The translations under genes were made by a program, and so were the position numbers. The notes below the pieces were generated by a model. It had not been told where the DNA came from. It made no database searches and worked only from the letters and a program-made list of their open reading frames with translations. Positions 52,458-61,007 of a DNA stretch of 64,000 nucleotides are shown piece by piece; the stretch's first letter is position 1, and each line of letters opens with the position of its first letter. Source of the stretch: Flaviflexus huanghaiensis (GTDB lineage Bacteria; Actinomycetota; Actinomycetes; Actinomycetales; Actinomycetaceae); the NCBI RefSeq assembly GCF_014118685.1, contig NZ_JACFAK010000004.1, positions 1 to 64,000 of the forward strand. The letters are read 5' to 3'.

Positions 52458-52847
52458 TCACTCGCCTAGACGGTCCCAGTTCGCGTCGATTCCACGGAGC
52501 CGATCGAGCTCGCGGCGCTCCTTCTTCGTTGGCCGGCCTGCGCCTCTGTCACGGTTGAAGAGGGGAGGGATGAACACCCGCGGACGCTCAGGGGTGCGGT
52601 CAATGTAGCATTCCTGAGCAAGAGGGGCACTCGTCCGCTTGAGGATAAGTCCCGTGACCTCGAGGATGCGGTCCATGCCCTCGATCCGCAGTCGCACCTC
52701 GTCTCCCACCTTGACCTTGTGGCTTGCCTTGACCGGGCTACCGTTGACGCGAACATGTCCGGCCCGGCAGGCGTTCGTTGCCAACGTCCGCGTCTTGAGT
52801 TGGCGGACGGCCCACAGCCACACATCGACTCTGACGCTCTCACTCAT
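52458..52847 (-). CDS. S4-domain RNA-binding protein (Hsp15-like)
   Basis: A 129-residue protein with an S4 domain at the N-terminus: VDVWLWAVRQLKTRTLAT and AGHVRVNGSPVKASHKVKVGDEVRL. The C-terminal half is basic (RGAGRPTKKERRELDRL). The architecture matches Hsp15/RqcH-associated S4 proteins that bind ribosomal RNA. The ATG at 52847 lies 6 bases after TAGACT, with no ribosome binding site. Confidence 0.92.
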   Translation of the reverse strand: MSESVRVDVWLWAVRQLKTRTLATNACRAGHVRVNGSPVKASHKVKVGDEVRLRIEGMDRILEVTGLILKRTSAPLAQECYIDRTPERPRVFIPPLFNRDRGAGRPTKKERRELDRLRGIDANWDRLGE

Positions 52848-52853
52848 AGCGCC

Positions 52854-52859
52854 AGTCTA
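52854..52859 (-). promoter_or_regulatory. -10 element of leaderless S4 gene
   Basis: Minus-strand TAGACT is followed by six bases (GGCGCT) and the ATG at 52847. Confidence 0.5.
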
Positions 52860-52953
52860 CGTCCAGGACTGTGCGCGGCCACAGACGCGGGACAGCTCGA
52901 GGCAATCCCCGCTTCTGCTCAAGCATCTCCGCGTTGTTGGTGGTTGCGACTCG

Positions 52954-53922
52954 TCATGCTCGCTCGACGACGTCGGCCGTGAACCGGTCTGCCTCATCGT
53001 TGCTCGTGACGACGGCGATGTAGAACGTGTCCCCCATCCCCTGCCTGTACTGGCCAGGATTGCGATCGACGAGCCGGATCTTGTCTTCCCACCGCGCGCC
53101 GAGTTCCTGTGGGGTGTGCCGATAGTTCACGCCGTCACGCCGCGAGACGTAGGCGGCGATACGCTCTGTCGGCTCGCCGTGTTCAGTGTCAACTGACAGT
53201 CGGTCATCGAGGTTCGCGACCTCGGCTGCGTAAATCTGATACGTATCAATGTCGCCCGCGAAGTTGTACATGTCGAGCGTGAACGCCGGAGGCGCGCTCC
53301 TGGAGACGCGGACGATTCGCGGCGCCGCGCCCGGCGGAAACGCTACCTGGACGTGGAGGAAGGTGAGCCGCGCGTGAAGGGCTTCTGCGGCCCGGCGGCC
53401 AAGATCGACGACGATGGGAGGTAGCGGCGCCACGGTGCGGTAGGCGTATTCCCTTTCAGAGATCGAGGGCCAAGCCGTCACCCCCTCGAAGAGGACCTTT
53501 CGGTCGTGACTGATGATGGCATCCCACGAGTACACGGGTCCTGCCGAGTCACCGACAGGCAGGCCAAAGTCGGCGATGATCTGGAGCGAATGGCTGTCGG
53601 AGGCGCCCCATGCTATGCCGCTGATATTGAAGTCCCGGCGGAGCTTTGCGTCCTGGCTCAGCCAATAGCTGTTGTTTGATTCGAGGTGACCTGGCTTTCC
53701 AAACTTGTGGGCGATGAAGGCGACCGTGCGATAAACCGCATCGTAGTCATCCAATGTCGGCACCTGGTGGTAGTGGTGCAGATGAGATGTCAGGCGCGGG
53801 TCGAGCCCGCCGGCATGAGCATCACCGATACCCACGACCCGCACACCCGCGAGCGCGAGGTGTTCACACAGGTTGACATTGATGTGGGGGAAATCGGGAG
53901 AGATGAAGATAAACGTGCTCAT
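52954..53922 (-). CDS. Reduced ATP-grasp family protein
   Basis: A 322-residue protein whose two ends match a family of uncharacterised ATP-grasp proteins. The N-terminal part has PDFPHINVNLCEHLALAGV and YDAVYRTVAFIAHKFG, then NNSYWLSQDAKLRRDFNI near residue 95. The C-terminal part has YSWDAIISHDRKVLFEG, TFLHVQVAF and PPAFTLDMYNFAGDIDTYQ. The section that should join them, carrying the ATP-binding Lys and glycine-rich loop (about 80 residues), is missing: the text passes from FNISGIAWG to SAGPVYSWD in about 30 residues. Catalysis with ATP is therefore doubtful. The frame is open and has GGAGGCGAT before the ATG. Confidence 0.72.
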   Translation of the reverse strand: MSTFIFISPDFPHINVNLCEHLALAGVRVVGIGDAHAGGLDPRLTSHLHHYHQVPTLDDYDAVYRTVAFIAHKFGKPGHLESNNSYWLSQDAKLRRDFNISGIAWGASDSHSLQIIADFGLPVGDSAGPVYSWDAIISHDRKVLFEGVTAWPSISEREYAYRTVAPLPPIVVDLGRRAAEALHARLTFLHVQVAFPPGAAPRIVRVSRSAPPAFTLDMYNFAGDIDTYQIYAAEVANLDDRLSVDTEHGEPTERIAAYVSRRDGVNYRHTPQELGARWEDKIRLVDRNPGQYRQGMGDTFYIAVVTSNDEADRFTADVVERA

Positions 53923-54055
53923 ATCGCCTCCGGTCGACTACCTCAATCCTATGTCGAGGCGTTGGCCGGAGGCGATGAGCCCGGGCCGAGAGGGGCCGTA
54001 GCGAGCTGTGCATCCTCATGCGCAAGGTGTTGGCCGCCCACCCGCATCCCGCCTG

Positions 54056-56230
54056 TCAGCTTACTTTGCGAGATGCTCGCTTGCTGGCAGACCTCCTCTT
54101 GTAAAGGATCTTCTCGTCGATTGGAGCATCGTTCGATGCTCGGTGGTGGCGATAGTAGTCCGCAGCCTGGGCCTGACGCTCGGCCTCCATTCCCGACGAT
54201 ATCGGGGCACGCCAATGCTCCTGGGTATAACCGAACGCGGCGACGAGGTCGAGCGCATGCGGCCTGATCTTTGTCAGCAGTCGGTTGATGTAGTCCGGAA
54301 GGGTACGCGCTCGGCCAAGGGAGAGGTGTCCGTTGATGAGATACCAGGACAGGTTCTTCTCAATCGTTGTGAGAGCGAAAAGGTCACGAAGCCGGACAAG
54401 GACAGCCCTCGTCTCGTCGTCTTCAATCTTGTCTAGGCCCTGGTTGAAGGCCGTCAGAAGGATGAGATCGACGTGGGCTTTCGCGGCCTCGATGAGCTCG
54501 ATCTGGTGGGAGTTGACGAGTGCGGCAGCGTCCGCCTTCGGCATGTTTGGAGCTTGGCGAAGATTAAGGCTCAGCTCCTCCACCATCGTTTCCGCACGCG
54601 TCGACAGCAGATCGAGTTGAAGCTCGGGGTCGCGAAGCGATGCCGCGGTGCGGCGCACCGAGCCGAAGTCGGAGGCGGATTGCAGGAGACGTCGCCACGG
54701 GGTGTGACGGGTTGAGAACGTCTCGGCGCGGGAGGCGATGAACTTCGTGACATCACCCGCGTCCATCCCCTTGAGGGACTTCGCGTACTCGCCGAGCAGG
54801 CGCTTGCCGACGAGCTGAAGCAGCACGTGGTTGTCGCCCTCGAAAGTGGCGTAGACATCGAGGTCGTCATGAAGGCCGACGAGACGGTTTTCAGCCATGT
54901 ACCCGGCACCGCCGCATGCCTCGCGGGACATCTGAATTGCCTCGAGAGCCAGCCATGTTGAGTTCGGCTTGAGGGCAGCTGCCATTGTCTCCAGGTCTTC
55001 ACGGTTCTCTGCCGTATCGCCCTCGCCGCTGAAGACCTCGTGGAAAGCGTGGAGAAGATCTTCTTGGGCGAATGCAGCGGCGTATGTCCGTGCAAGAAGC
55101 GGGAACAGACGATGCTGGTGGAGCTGATAGTCGAGGAGCGTGACCTCGTTGACACCCGTGAAGTCTGCGAACTGGCGGCGCTGGCTGCCATAGGTGATGG
55201 CGATGCCGAGGGCGAGCTTGGCCGCGTTGTTCGCAGCCCCCGACAGTGATACGCGGCCCTGGACGAGGGTCGTCAGCATCGTGAAGAAGCGTCGGCCGGG
55301 CGATTCTATCGGGGAGGTGTACGTCCCATCCGCCGCGACGTCGCCGTAGCGGTTGAGAAGATTCGTGCGCGGCACCCTGACGTTGCTGAATGCAAGGCGG
55401 CCGTTGTCGATGCCGTTGAGGCCGCCCTTCTCCCCGTCATCTTCGACGCTGATGCCGGGCAGAACCTCTCCGTTGTCACGGACGGGCACATAGAAGCAGT
55501 GGACGCCGTGGTTGACGCCATTCGTGATGAGCTGGGCGAAGACAACCGCAGCGTGACCGTGGAGGGCCGCGTTGCCGAGATATTCCTTCGTGGCCGCACG
55601 GAATGGCGTGTTGATGACGAACTCCTCCGCTTCCTCGTCGTAGACCGCGGTGGTACCGACCGCGGATACGTCCGAGCCGTGCCCGATCTCCGTCATGGCG
55701 TAGATGCCGGGAATTTCGAGGCTCATTGTCTTCGCGAGCCACCGCTTGTGGTGCTCCTCCGTGCCGAGGTGAAGGATTGCGGAGGCGAAGAGGCCGAACT
55801 GGACGCCCGCCTTGATCTGGAGTGACGGATCCCCAGCGACAAGCTCCTCAAAGGCGGCGAGGTTGCCACCCGGGTCATTCATGCCACCGAGGGACTCCGG
55901 CAGCATCTGCGCCGACCAGTTCCGCTTGGCAAGCTCCTTGAGCCGTGCCAGCGTCAGCTCCCGGTGGTCGGTACGAGACATATCGAGCGGCCGGGCGAAC
56001 ATCGGATCGGCCGCAATCTCCCGACCCCAGGCCCGCATGTGGGCCCAGCGGCCATCGAGAACGCGGGTCAACCCTGGCACATCGATGCGGTGGACGTCGG
56101 TGACGTGAAGGTCGGACTCGGCTGGCGTTGCGTTGACGTGGTCAGCGGCGATGGGTCCAGCGGTGTTGGCCGCAACGTCCGCGCCGTCAGAAGTTTCCCC
56201 GGAGGGCACCGGGGGAATCGTTGTCGTCAT
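54056..56230 (-). CDS. Acyl-CoA oxidase/dehydrogenase flavoprotein
   Basis: A 724-residue FAD enzyme that introduces the trans-2 double bond in acyl-CoA. The FAD-binding strand is YAMTEIGHGSDVSAVGTTA. The catalytic Glu lies in VYATFEGDNHVLLQLVGKR, preceded by REACGGAGYMAENR. These motifs and the length resemble acyl-CoA oxidases more than classic acyl-CoA dehydrogenases. The N-terminal 45 residues are a variable extension. Its ATG lies inside the TetR gene (44-base overlap) with GGGAG upstream, so expression is coupled to the regulator. It occupies the place of fadE5 in the mycobacterial cluster. Confidence 0.9.
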   Translation of the reverse strand: MTTTIPPVPSGETSDGADVAANTAGPIAADHVNATPAESDLHVTDVHRIDVPGLTRVLDGRWAHMRAWGREIAADPMFARPLDMSRTDHRELTLARLKELAKRNWSAQMLPESLGGMNDPGGNLAAFEELVAGDPSLQIKAGVQFGLFASAILHLGTEEHHKRWLAKTMSLEIPGIYAMTEIGHGSDVSAVGTTAVYDEEAEEFVINTPFRAATKEYLGNAALHGHAAVVFAQLITNGVNHGVHCFYVPVRDNGEVLPGISVEDDGEKGGLNGIDNGRLAFSNVRVPRTNLLNRYGDVAADGTYTSPIESPGRRFFTMLTTLVQGRVSLSGAANNAAKLALGIAITYGSQRRQFADFTGVNEVTLLDYQLHQHRLFPLLARTYAAAFAQEDLLHAFHEVFSGEGDTAENREDLETMAAALKPNSTWLALEAIQMSREACGGAGYMAENRLVGLHDDLDVYATFEGDNHVLLQLVGKRLLGEYAKSLKGMDAGDVTKFIASRAETFSTRHTPWRRLLQSASDFGSVRRTAASLRDPELQLDLLSTRAETMVEELSLNLRQAPNMPKADAAALVNSHQIELIEAAKAHVDLILLTAFNQGLDKIEDDETRAVLVRLRDLFALTTIEKNLSWYLINGHLSLGRARTLPDYINRLLTKIRPHALDLVAAFGYTQEHWRAPISSGMEAERQAQAADYYRHHRASNDAPIDEKILYKRRSASKRASRKVS

Positions 56231-56804
56231 AGATGACTCCCGAAAGGATAGAAGTAAGGATGAAGTCGGTGATTTGCTGTCTGTTCATGGTTCTGTCTGA
56301 ATCCATCCACCACCGGAAGGCGGCGTTGACGAATCCGATGACTCCGGCTGACCAGGCGTGAAGCCGATCCTCGGGAAGCCGCCCCGCCATCGACTGAGCG
56401 ACGAGATCCGCGCAGTCATCGAGGAACTGCGAGAGCCCCTCGGAGGGCTGGGTGACAAAGTTGTAGACGTTGACTGAACTGGCTGCCGCGTCGACGTACA
56501 TCCGCACCATGGTGCAGATGGATTCCTCGGGCGTTGATCCGGCTCGCACCCCCTCGATGAGCCGGTCTCGCATACGGGTGAGGATCGATTCGCCGAGCGC
56601 CTGCTTAAGATCGTCCTTGTCCTGAAAGTATCTGTAGACAATCGACTTCGACGTGCCGCTCGCGGCCGCGATGGCCGCCATCGTCACGTCTGGCCCATCC
56701 GTGTGGATGAGCCGGCGAGCAACGTGGATGAGATCTGCTCGCCGCTGTTCGCGGTGATCAGCCCAGCGCGTAGTTCGCCTATCAGTCGGTGTGGTGGGGT
56801 TCAC
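56187..56804 (-). CDS. TetR family transcriptional regulator
   Basis: A 205-residue regulator from the GTG at 56804. The helix-turn-helix region is TMAAIAAASGTSKSIVYRYF with DKDDLKQALGESI following. The ligand domain cannot be assigned to a ligand. No good ribosome binding site precedes the GTG; an ATG at 56852 would place the start inside the thiolase leader and beyond the operator, so it is less likely. The regulator likely controls itself, the downstream oxidase and the divergent thiolase operon through the palindrome at 56808-56832, and an acyl-CoA ligand would make sense. Confidence 0.88.
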   Translation of the reverse strand: MNPTTPTDRRTTRWADHREQRRADLIHVARRLIHTDGPDVTMAAIAAASGTSKSIVYRYFQDKDDLKQALGESILTRMRDRLIEGVRAGSTPEESICTMVRMYVDAAASSVNVYNFVTQPSEGLSQFLDDCADLVAQSMAGRLPEDRLHAWSAGVIGFVNAAFRWWMDSDRTMNRQQITDFILTSILSGVIYDDNDSPGALRGNF

Positions 56805-56807
56805 AAA

Positions 56808-56832
56808 ACCGACGGTATCAGATACTCTCGGT
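56808..56832. promoter_or_regulatory. Probable TetR operator
   Basis: The 25-base sequence is ACCGA-CG-GTATC-A-GATAC-TC-TCGGT. Both half-sites are perfectly symmetric about base 56820 except for the two-base spacers. It lies four bases before the TetR GTG and 34 bases before the thiolase GTG, where binding would block both divergent transcripts. Confidence 0.82.
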
Positions 56833-56865
56833 TCTGCATACCTCGACTTCATGATCGGAGACCCC

Positions 56866-58143
56866 GTGAATCAACCACGCAGAGCGGCCATTGTCGGCGG
56901 CAACAGAATACCGTTCGCCCGCGCTGGCAAAGCCTATCGGAACGTCAGCAACCAGGACATGCTGACGGCGGCTCTCGACGGGCTGGTCGCCCGTTTCTCT
57001 CTCCAGGGAGAACTGCTCGGCGATGTCGCCGCAGGTGCGGTCCTCAAGCACGCGAAGGACTTCAACCTGACCCGGGAGGCGGTCATTGGATCCGCTCTCG
57101 ACTCTCGTACGCCCGCCATCGATATGCAGCGCGCCTGCGCCACCGGTCTTGACGCCGTCGCTTTTGTCGCGAACAAGGTTGCTCTCGGCCAGATCGAGGT
57201 CGGCGTCGGCGGCGGTGTTGACTCGACATCGGATGCTCCTATCGAAGTGAGCAATAGCTTGCGGAGCATCCTCCATCGTGCGAATGCGGCACGGACGACG
57301 AAGGACCGGCTCAAAGCGCTCTCCGCTATCCGACCCGGCCATCTCAAGCCCTCCGCGCCGTTTGCCGCGGAGGTTCGCACTGGTCTCAACATGGGCCAGC
57401 ACCAGGCGCTTTCGACGGAGCGCTGGAATGTCACCCGCGAGGAGCAGGACGAGATCGCCTTCGAGTCCCATAAGCGGCTCGCCGCAGCATATGACAGGGG
57501 CTTCTTCGATGACCTCATGACCGGGTACCAGGGTCTCGCGCGCGACGAGAACCTGCGTGAGTCGACCATGGAGAAGCTCGCCTCCCTCAAGCCGGCCTTC
57601 GGCGGCCCGGACGGGACGATGACGGCCGGCAACTCGACGCCGCTGTCCGACGGCGCCTCAACAGTGCTCATCGCATCCGAAGAATGGGCAGAGAAGTACG
57701 GCCATCAGCCACTCGCCTACATTCGCGATGTTCACACCCGGTCCGTCGACTTCACGTCCGGTGCGGACCTGCTGTCGGCACCGGCCTATGCCGCCCCGGA
57801 GATGCTGGCCCGCAACAATCTCAGCCTGGATGACATGGATTTTGTCGAGATTCACGAAGCGTTCGCTTCCACGGTCGTCATGATCCTCAAAGCGTGGGAG
57901 GACGAGGACTTTTCGAGGGCGGAACTCGGGCTCGACGGCGCCTTCGGCACCGTGCCGCGGGATCGGCTTAACGTCCACGGTTCCTCGCTCGCCGCTGGCC
58001 ACCCGTTCGCGGCGACCGGCGGCCGCATCGTCGCCACGCTCGCAAAGACCCTCTACGAGGCTGGTCCCGGCAAGCTCGGGCTCATCTCGATCTGTGCTGC
58101 CGGTGGGCAGGGCACGGTTGCCCTCCTCGAATCCGCTCGCTGA
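56866..58143 (+). CDS. Acetyl-CoA C-acyltransferase (thiolase), FadA2-like
   Basis: A 425-residue thiolase. The acyl-accepting Cys is in MQRACATGLDAVAF (about residue 90), the catalytic His in HGSSLAAGHPFAATGGR near residue 380, and the second Cys in SICAAGGQGT near residue 410. The GTG at 56866 has GGAG about 6 bases upstream; the in-frame ATG at 56851 lacks one. It is the first gene of the operon thiolase-FabG-MaoC, divergent from the TetR-oxidase unit, as fadA2 is divergent from fadE5 in mycobacteria. Confidence 0.92.
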   Translation: MNQPRRAAIVGGNRIPFARAGKAYRNVSNQDMLTAALDGLVARFSLQGELLGDVAAGAVLKHAKDFNLTREAVIGSALDSRTPAIDMQRACATGLDAVAFVANKVALGQIEVGVGGGVDSTSDAPIEVSNSLRSILHRANAARTTKDRLKALSAIRPGHLKPSAPFAAEVRTGLNMGQHQALSTERWNVTREEQDEIAFESHKRLAAAYDRGFFDDLMTGYQGLARDENLRESTMEKLASLKPAFGGPDGTMTAGNSTPLSDGASTVLIASEEWAEKYGHQPLAYIRDVHTRSVDFTSGADLLSAPAYAAPEMLARNNLSLDDMDFVEIHEAFASTVVMILKAWEDEDFSRAELGLDGAFGTVPRDRLNVHGSSLAAGHPFAATGGRIVATLAKTLYEAGPGKLGLISICAAGGQGTVALLESAR

Positions 58144-58152
58144 AAGGCAATC

Positions 58153-59490
58153 ATGAAGCTCGATTACACGACGTTTGTCCGCTCTGCTCCGGGCAGGTTT
58201 ATCGCAGGGAAAACCGGCCTGCCACAGCCGACCGACCTGCCGCGCTTTGAGCAGAGGCCACAGCCTATCCTCAGCCCGGTCCTCGTCCTCGGTAGCTCCG
58301 ATGCCGCCGAGGAGCTCGCCGAACAACTCCTCGCGTGGGGCGGGGATGTGCGGCGGCACGGCGATGATCTTGACAAGATTGGCACGATCGTCGTCGTTCT
58401 CGACGAGATCGCGGCCCCAACCGACACGGCTGACATCCTCCGCGGAATGCCAGCCGCCTTCAAGAAGATGAAGGTGGGAGGCCGTGTTGTCACGGTCTCC
58501 CGCACGTCCACGAGCGCCGACCCGGCGGTCAACGCCGCTAGAGCGGGCGTCGAGGGCTTCATCCGCACGCTCGCGAAGGAGGCCCGCTATGGCACGACCG
58601 CGAACGGAATCCTCGTCGACGATGGCGTGGCCTTAACTGAATCGTCCGTTATTGGCGCCCTCCGGTTCTTCCTCGCTGCGAAGTCTGCCTTCATCTCCGG
58701 TCAGACGTTGCGCGTGACTGCAGCCGGCGCGGGTGTCCCCAGCACATGGGAGGCTCACCTCCAGGGCAGGGCTGTCCTTGTCACCGGCGCCGCCCGCGGC
58801 ATCGGTGCATCGATCGCGCGCACTCTAGCGCGCGACGGAGCGAAGGTCATCGTTCTCGATGTCCCCGCCGCCGGTAGTGCGCTCGCGGACCTCGCGAATG
58901 AGATCGGGGCAATCCCGATCCAGATGGATATCACGGCGCCGGATGCCGGCCAGCGCATCGTCGATGAGCTGACGAAGCGGGATCTTGTCCTCCACGCCCT
59001 TATCCACAACGCGGGAATCACGCGCGACAAGTACTACGTCAACATGGACGAGGAACGTTGGAACTCTGTCATCGATGTCAACATCGCCGCCCAGCTCCGC
59101 ATCAACGATGCTCTGCTGGCCTCGGACCGTCTCGGTGACAGCTTCAGGCTCGTCTCGCTCGCCTCGACATCGGGGGTTGCTGGTAATGCTGGGCAGGCGA
59201 ACTATGCCTACTCGAAGTCGGCCGTCATGGGCATGGTGGCGGCCCTCGCCCCCATCCTTGCCGAGCGCGGCGGCACCGCTAATGCAGTCGCACCCGGGTT
59301 CATTGAGACAGAGATGACGAAGAGGATCCCGCCGATTCAGCGGGAGATATTCCGCAGGTCAAACTCCCTCAAGCAAGGCGGATTGCCGATCGACGTGGCC
59401 GAGACGGTGTCGTTCCTCTGTAGCTTGCCAGCAGGCGGATACATCGGGCAGACGTTGCGTGTGTGCGGGCAGAATCTCGTGGGGCGCTGA
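58153..59490 (+). CDS. High-molecular-weight FabG (3-ketoacyl reductase, FabG4-like)
   Basis: A 445-residue reductase made of an N-terminal flavodoxin-like NAD-free domain (about residues 1-200) and a C-terminal SDR domain (about 205-445). The SDR part has VTGAARGIGASIARTL, IHNAGITRD, LVSLASTSG with the catalytic Ser and YAYSKSAV with the Tyr-Lys pair. This two-domain form is known as HMwFabG; M. tuberculosis FabG4 uses NADH and long acyl-CoAs. It follows the thiolase by 9 bases and precedes the MaoC hydratase by 2. Confidence 0.92.
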   Translation: MKLDYTTFVRSAPGRFIAGKTGLPQPTDLPRFEQRPQPILSPVLVLGSSDAAEELAEQLLAWGGDVRRHGDDLDKIGTIVVVLDEIAAPTDTADILRGMPAAFKKMKVGGRVVTVSRTSTSADPAVNAARAGVEGFIRTLAKEARYGTTANGILVDDGVALTESSVIGALRFFLAAKSAFISGQTLRVTAAGAGVPSTWEAHLQGRAVLVTGAARGIGASIARTLARDGAKVIVLDVPAAGSALADLANEIGAIPIQMDITAPDAGQRIVDELTKRDLVLHALIHNAGITRDKYYVNMDEERWNSVIDVNIAAQLRINDALLASDRLGDSFRLVSLASTSGVAGNAGQANYAYSKSAVMGMVAALAPILAERGGTANAVAPGFIETEMTKRIPPIQREIFRRSNSLKQGGLPIDVAETVSFLCSLPAGGYIGQTLRVCGQNLVGR

Positions 59491-59492
59491 CC

Positions 59493-60362
59493 ATGAGGAT
59501 CACGCACGAGACACTGCCATCTTTCGCTTCGACCTTTGGGGCGGCCGCTCGCCAGGCGGTTCGCATGAAGGTGCGGCCGGTTCGAGCTGTATCCGTGCCG
59601 GACACGGAAGCCCACGCGAGCGTGACAGCGGATCCCGCAATCCATGCCGACTTCGTTCACCTCATTGGCGATACGGTTACGGATCACCTGCACCCAGGCT
59701 ACGTTCACAACCTCGGATTCCCGCTCACGATGTCGCTCCTCGTGCGCAAAGAGTTCCCGCTGCCGCTACTCGGCATGATTCACCTGACGAACCATGTCAA
59801 GCAAACCCGGGGCATCGGACTGGAAGAGGAGATGGAGATGGTCGCGTCGATCAGCAATCCCCAGCCGCACTACGCCGGGACGACCCTCGACTCTGTCGTC
59901 CGGTTTCTCATCGGCCGCGCCGAGGTCATGGTCGATACAGCCCGTTACCTCGTCCGCGGCTCCGATCTCGGCGGACCGCGGCCAGCCAGGCCCGAGTGGG
60001 AGGAGTTCGCTCCCGGCACGGCGACCGCCCAGTGGCGGCTCGATGCTGACACTGGGAGGCGCTACGCGAAGGTATCGGGCGACGCGAACCCGATTCACCT
60101 CACGAAGCTCACGGCAAAGCCGTTCGGATTCAACAAGCCGATCGTCCACGGCATGTATTCCGCATCCCGCGCGTACTCGGCCACCGGTGTTGGAAACGAC
60201 GGCCCGCGTGAATGGTTCGTCGAGTTCGAAGCACCGATCCCGCTACCTGGCACAGTCCAGTTTGCAACGACGCGGTCGAATGGCCGCATCGACTATTCGG
60301 GATGGCGAGCTCCACGAAGCGGAAAGCCTGCCCGGCGCCACTTCACTGGCTATGTCGAGTGA
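59493..60362 (+). CDS. MaoC-like enoyl-acyl hydratase (HtdX-like)
   Basis: A 289-residue hot-dog-fold protein. The C-terminal domain carries the hydratase-2 motif YAKVSGDANPIHL (catalytic Asp and His, about residues 190-203) followed by HGMYSASRAY. The N-terminal half is a degenerate hot-dog domain, as in HtdX. It would hydrate trans-2-enoyl-CoA or dehydrate 3-hydroxyacyl-CoA in the same pathway as FabG and the thiolase. The ATG at 59493 follows the FabG stop by 2 bases. Confidence 0.9.
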   Translation: MRITHETLPSFASTFGAAARQAVRMKVRPVRAVSVPDTEAHASVTADPAIHADFVHLIGDTVTDHLHPGYVHNLGFPLTMSLLVRKEFPLPLLGMIHLTNHVKQTRGIGLEEEMEMVASISNPQPHYAGTTLDSVVRFLIGRAEVMVDTARYLVRGSDLGGPRPARPEWEEFAPGTATAQWRLDADTGRRYAKVSGDANPIHLTKLTAKPFGFNKPIVHGMYSASRAYSATGVGNDGPREWFVEFEAPIPLPGTVQFATTRSNGRIDYSGWRAPRSGKPARRHFTGYVE

Positions 60363-60411
60363 CAATTCGGAGGAAAAAGCGAAGTTCTGTCTAACTTGCG
60401 TCAACTCTGGT

Positions 60412-60417
60412 TAGATT
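60412..60417 (+). promoter_or_regulatory. -10 element of leaderless PepSY lipoprotein gene
   Basis: TAGATT is followed by six bases (ATCGGT) and the ATG at 60424, without a ribosome binding site. Confidence 0.5.
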
Positions 60418-60423
60418 ATCGGT

Positions 60424-60933
60424 ATGTGGAAGTGGTGGGCTGCGGCAGCGCTGGTGCTGTCGATCGCGGGATGCGCGGCCACCGATGAGCCGTATGTCCC
60501 ACCCACCGCAACCGCGGACCTCGACGCGACTCCGGGCCCGGTTAATGCTGAGATTTTCTCCGTCATTGAACGGGCCGAGTCCGCAGTCGGCGGTAGCGCT
60601 GTTGCTGTTGAGTCGCGGCTCCGCGCGTATACGGTTTCCGTTGTCGCTGATGGGGAGCTTACCGAAGTGACGTTCGTCGGCTCGGGGATCATCATGAATC
60701 CGATCGGTGATGCAGACAAGAAGCTGGAGTCGTTCCTCGAATCGAAGGTGGTCACGCTCGCCGATGCGATCGATGCAGCGGCGAACGCGTACCCCGGCAG
60801 GGTTGTCGCTGCCGAGATCGATCTCGAGGGCTCACCCAGCTATGTCGTCACTATCGAGTCCGACAACGAGACGATCCCAGTCACGGTGGACGCCTCGAGC
60901 GCGGAAGTCAGTATTCCGTCCGATTTGCCGTGA
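60424..60933 (+). CDS. PepSY-like lipoprotein
   Basis: A 169-residue lipoprotein. The signal is WWAAAALVLSIAGC, with lipobox IAGC at residues 16-19. The mature part shows two segments similar to PepSY domains, the second clearer (AIDAAANAYPGRVVAAEIDLEG, then YVVTIESDNE). PepSY proteins sense or inhibit extracellular partners, but the partner here is unknown. It is followed by an HxlR regulator and the queuosine pair, with no evident link to either. Confidence 0.8.
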   Translation: MWKWWAAAALVLSIAGCAATDEPYVPPTATADLDATPGPVNAEIFSVIERAESAVGGSAVAVESRLRAYTVSVVADGELTEVTFVGSGIIMNPIGDADKKLESFLESKVVTLADAIDAAANAYPGRVVAAEIDLEGSPSYVVTIESDNETIPVTVDASSAEVSIPSDLP

Positions 60934-60995
60934 TGGCCCGACGACGGTCAGCCCAGTCGCGACACTGGTCCTAAAAGCCTGGCTTGTGCCGTATA

Positions 60996-61001
60996 TAGAC
61001 T
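60996..61001 (+). promoter_or_regulatory. -10 element of leaderless HxlR gene
   Basis: TAGACT is followed by six bases (TGGTGC) and the ATG at 61008. Confidence 0.5.
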
Positions 61002-61007
61002 TGGTGC

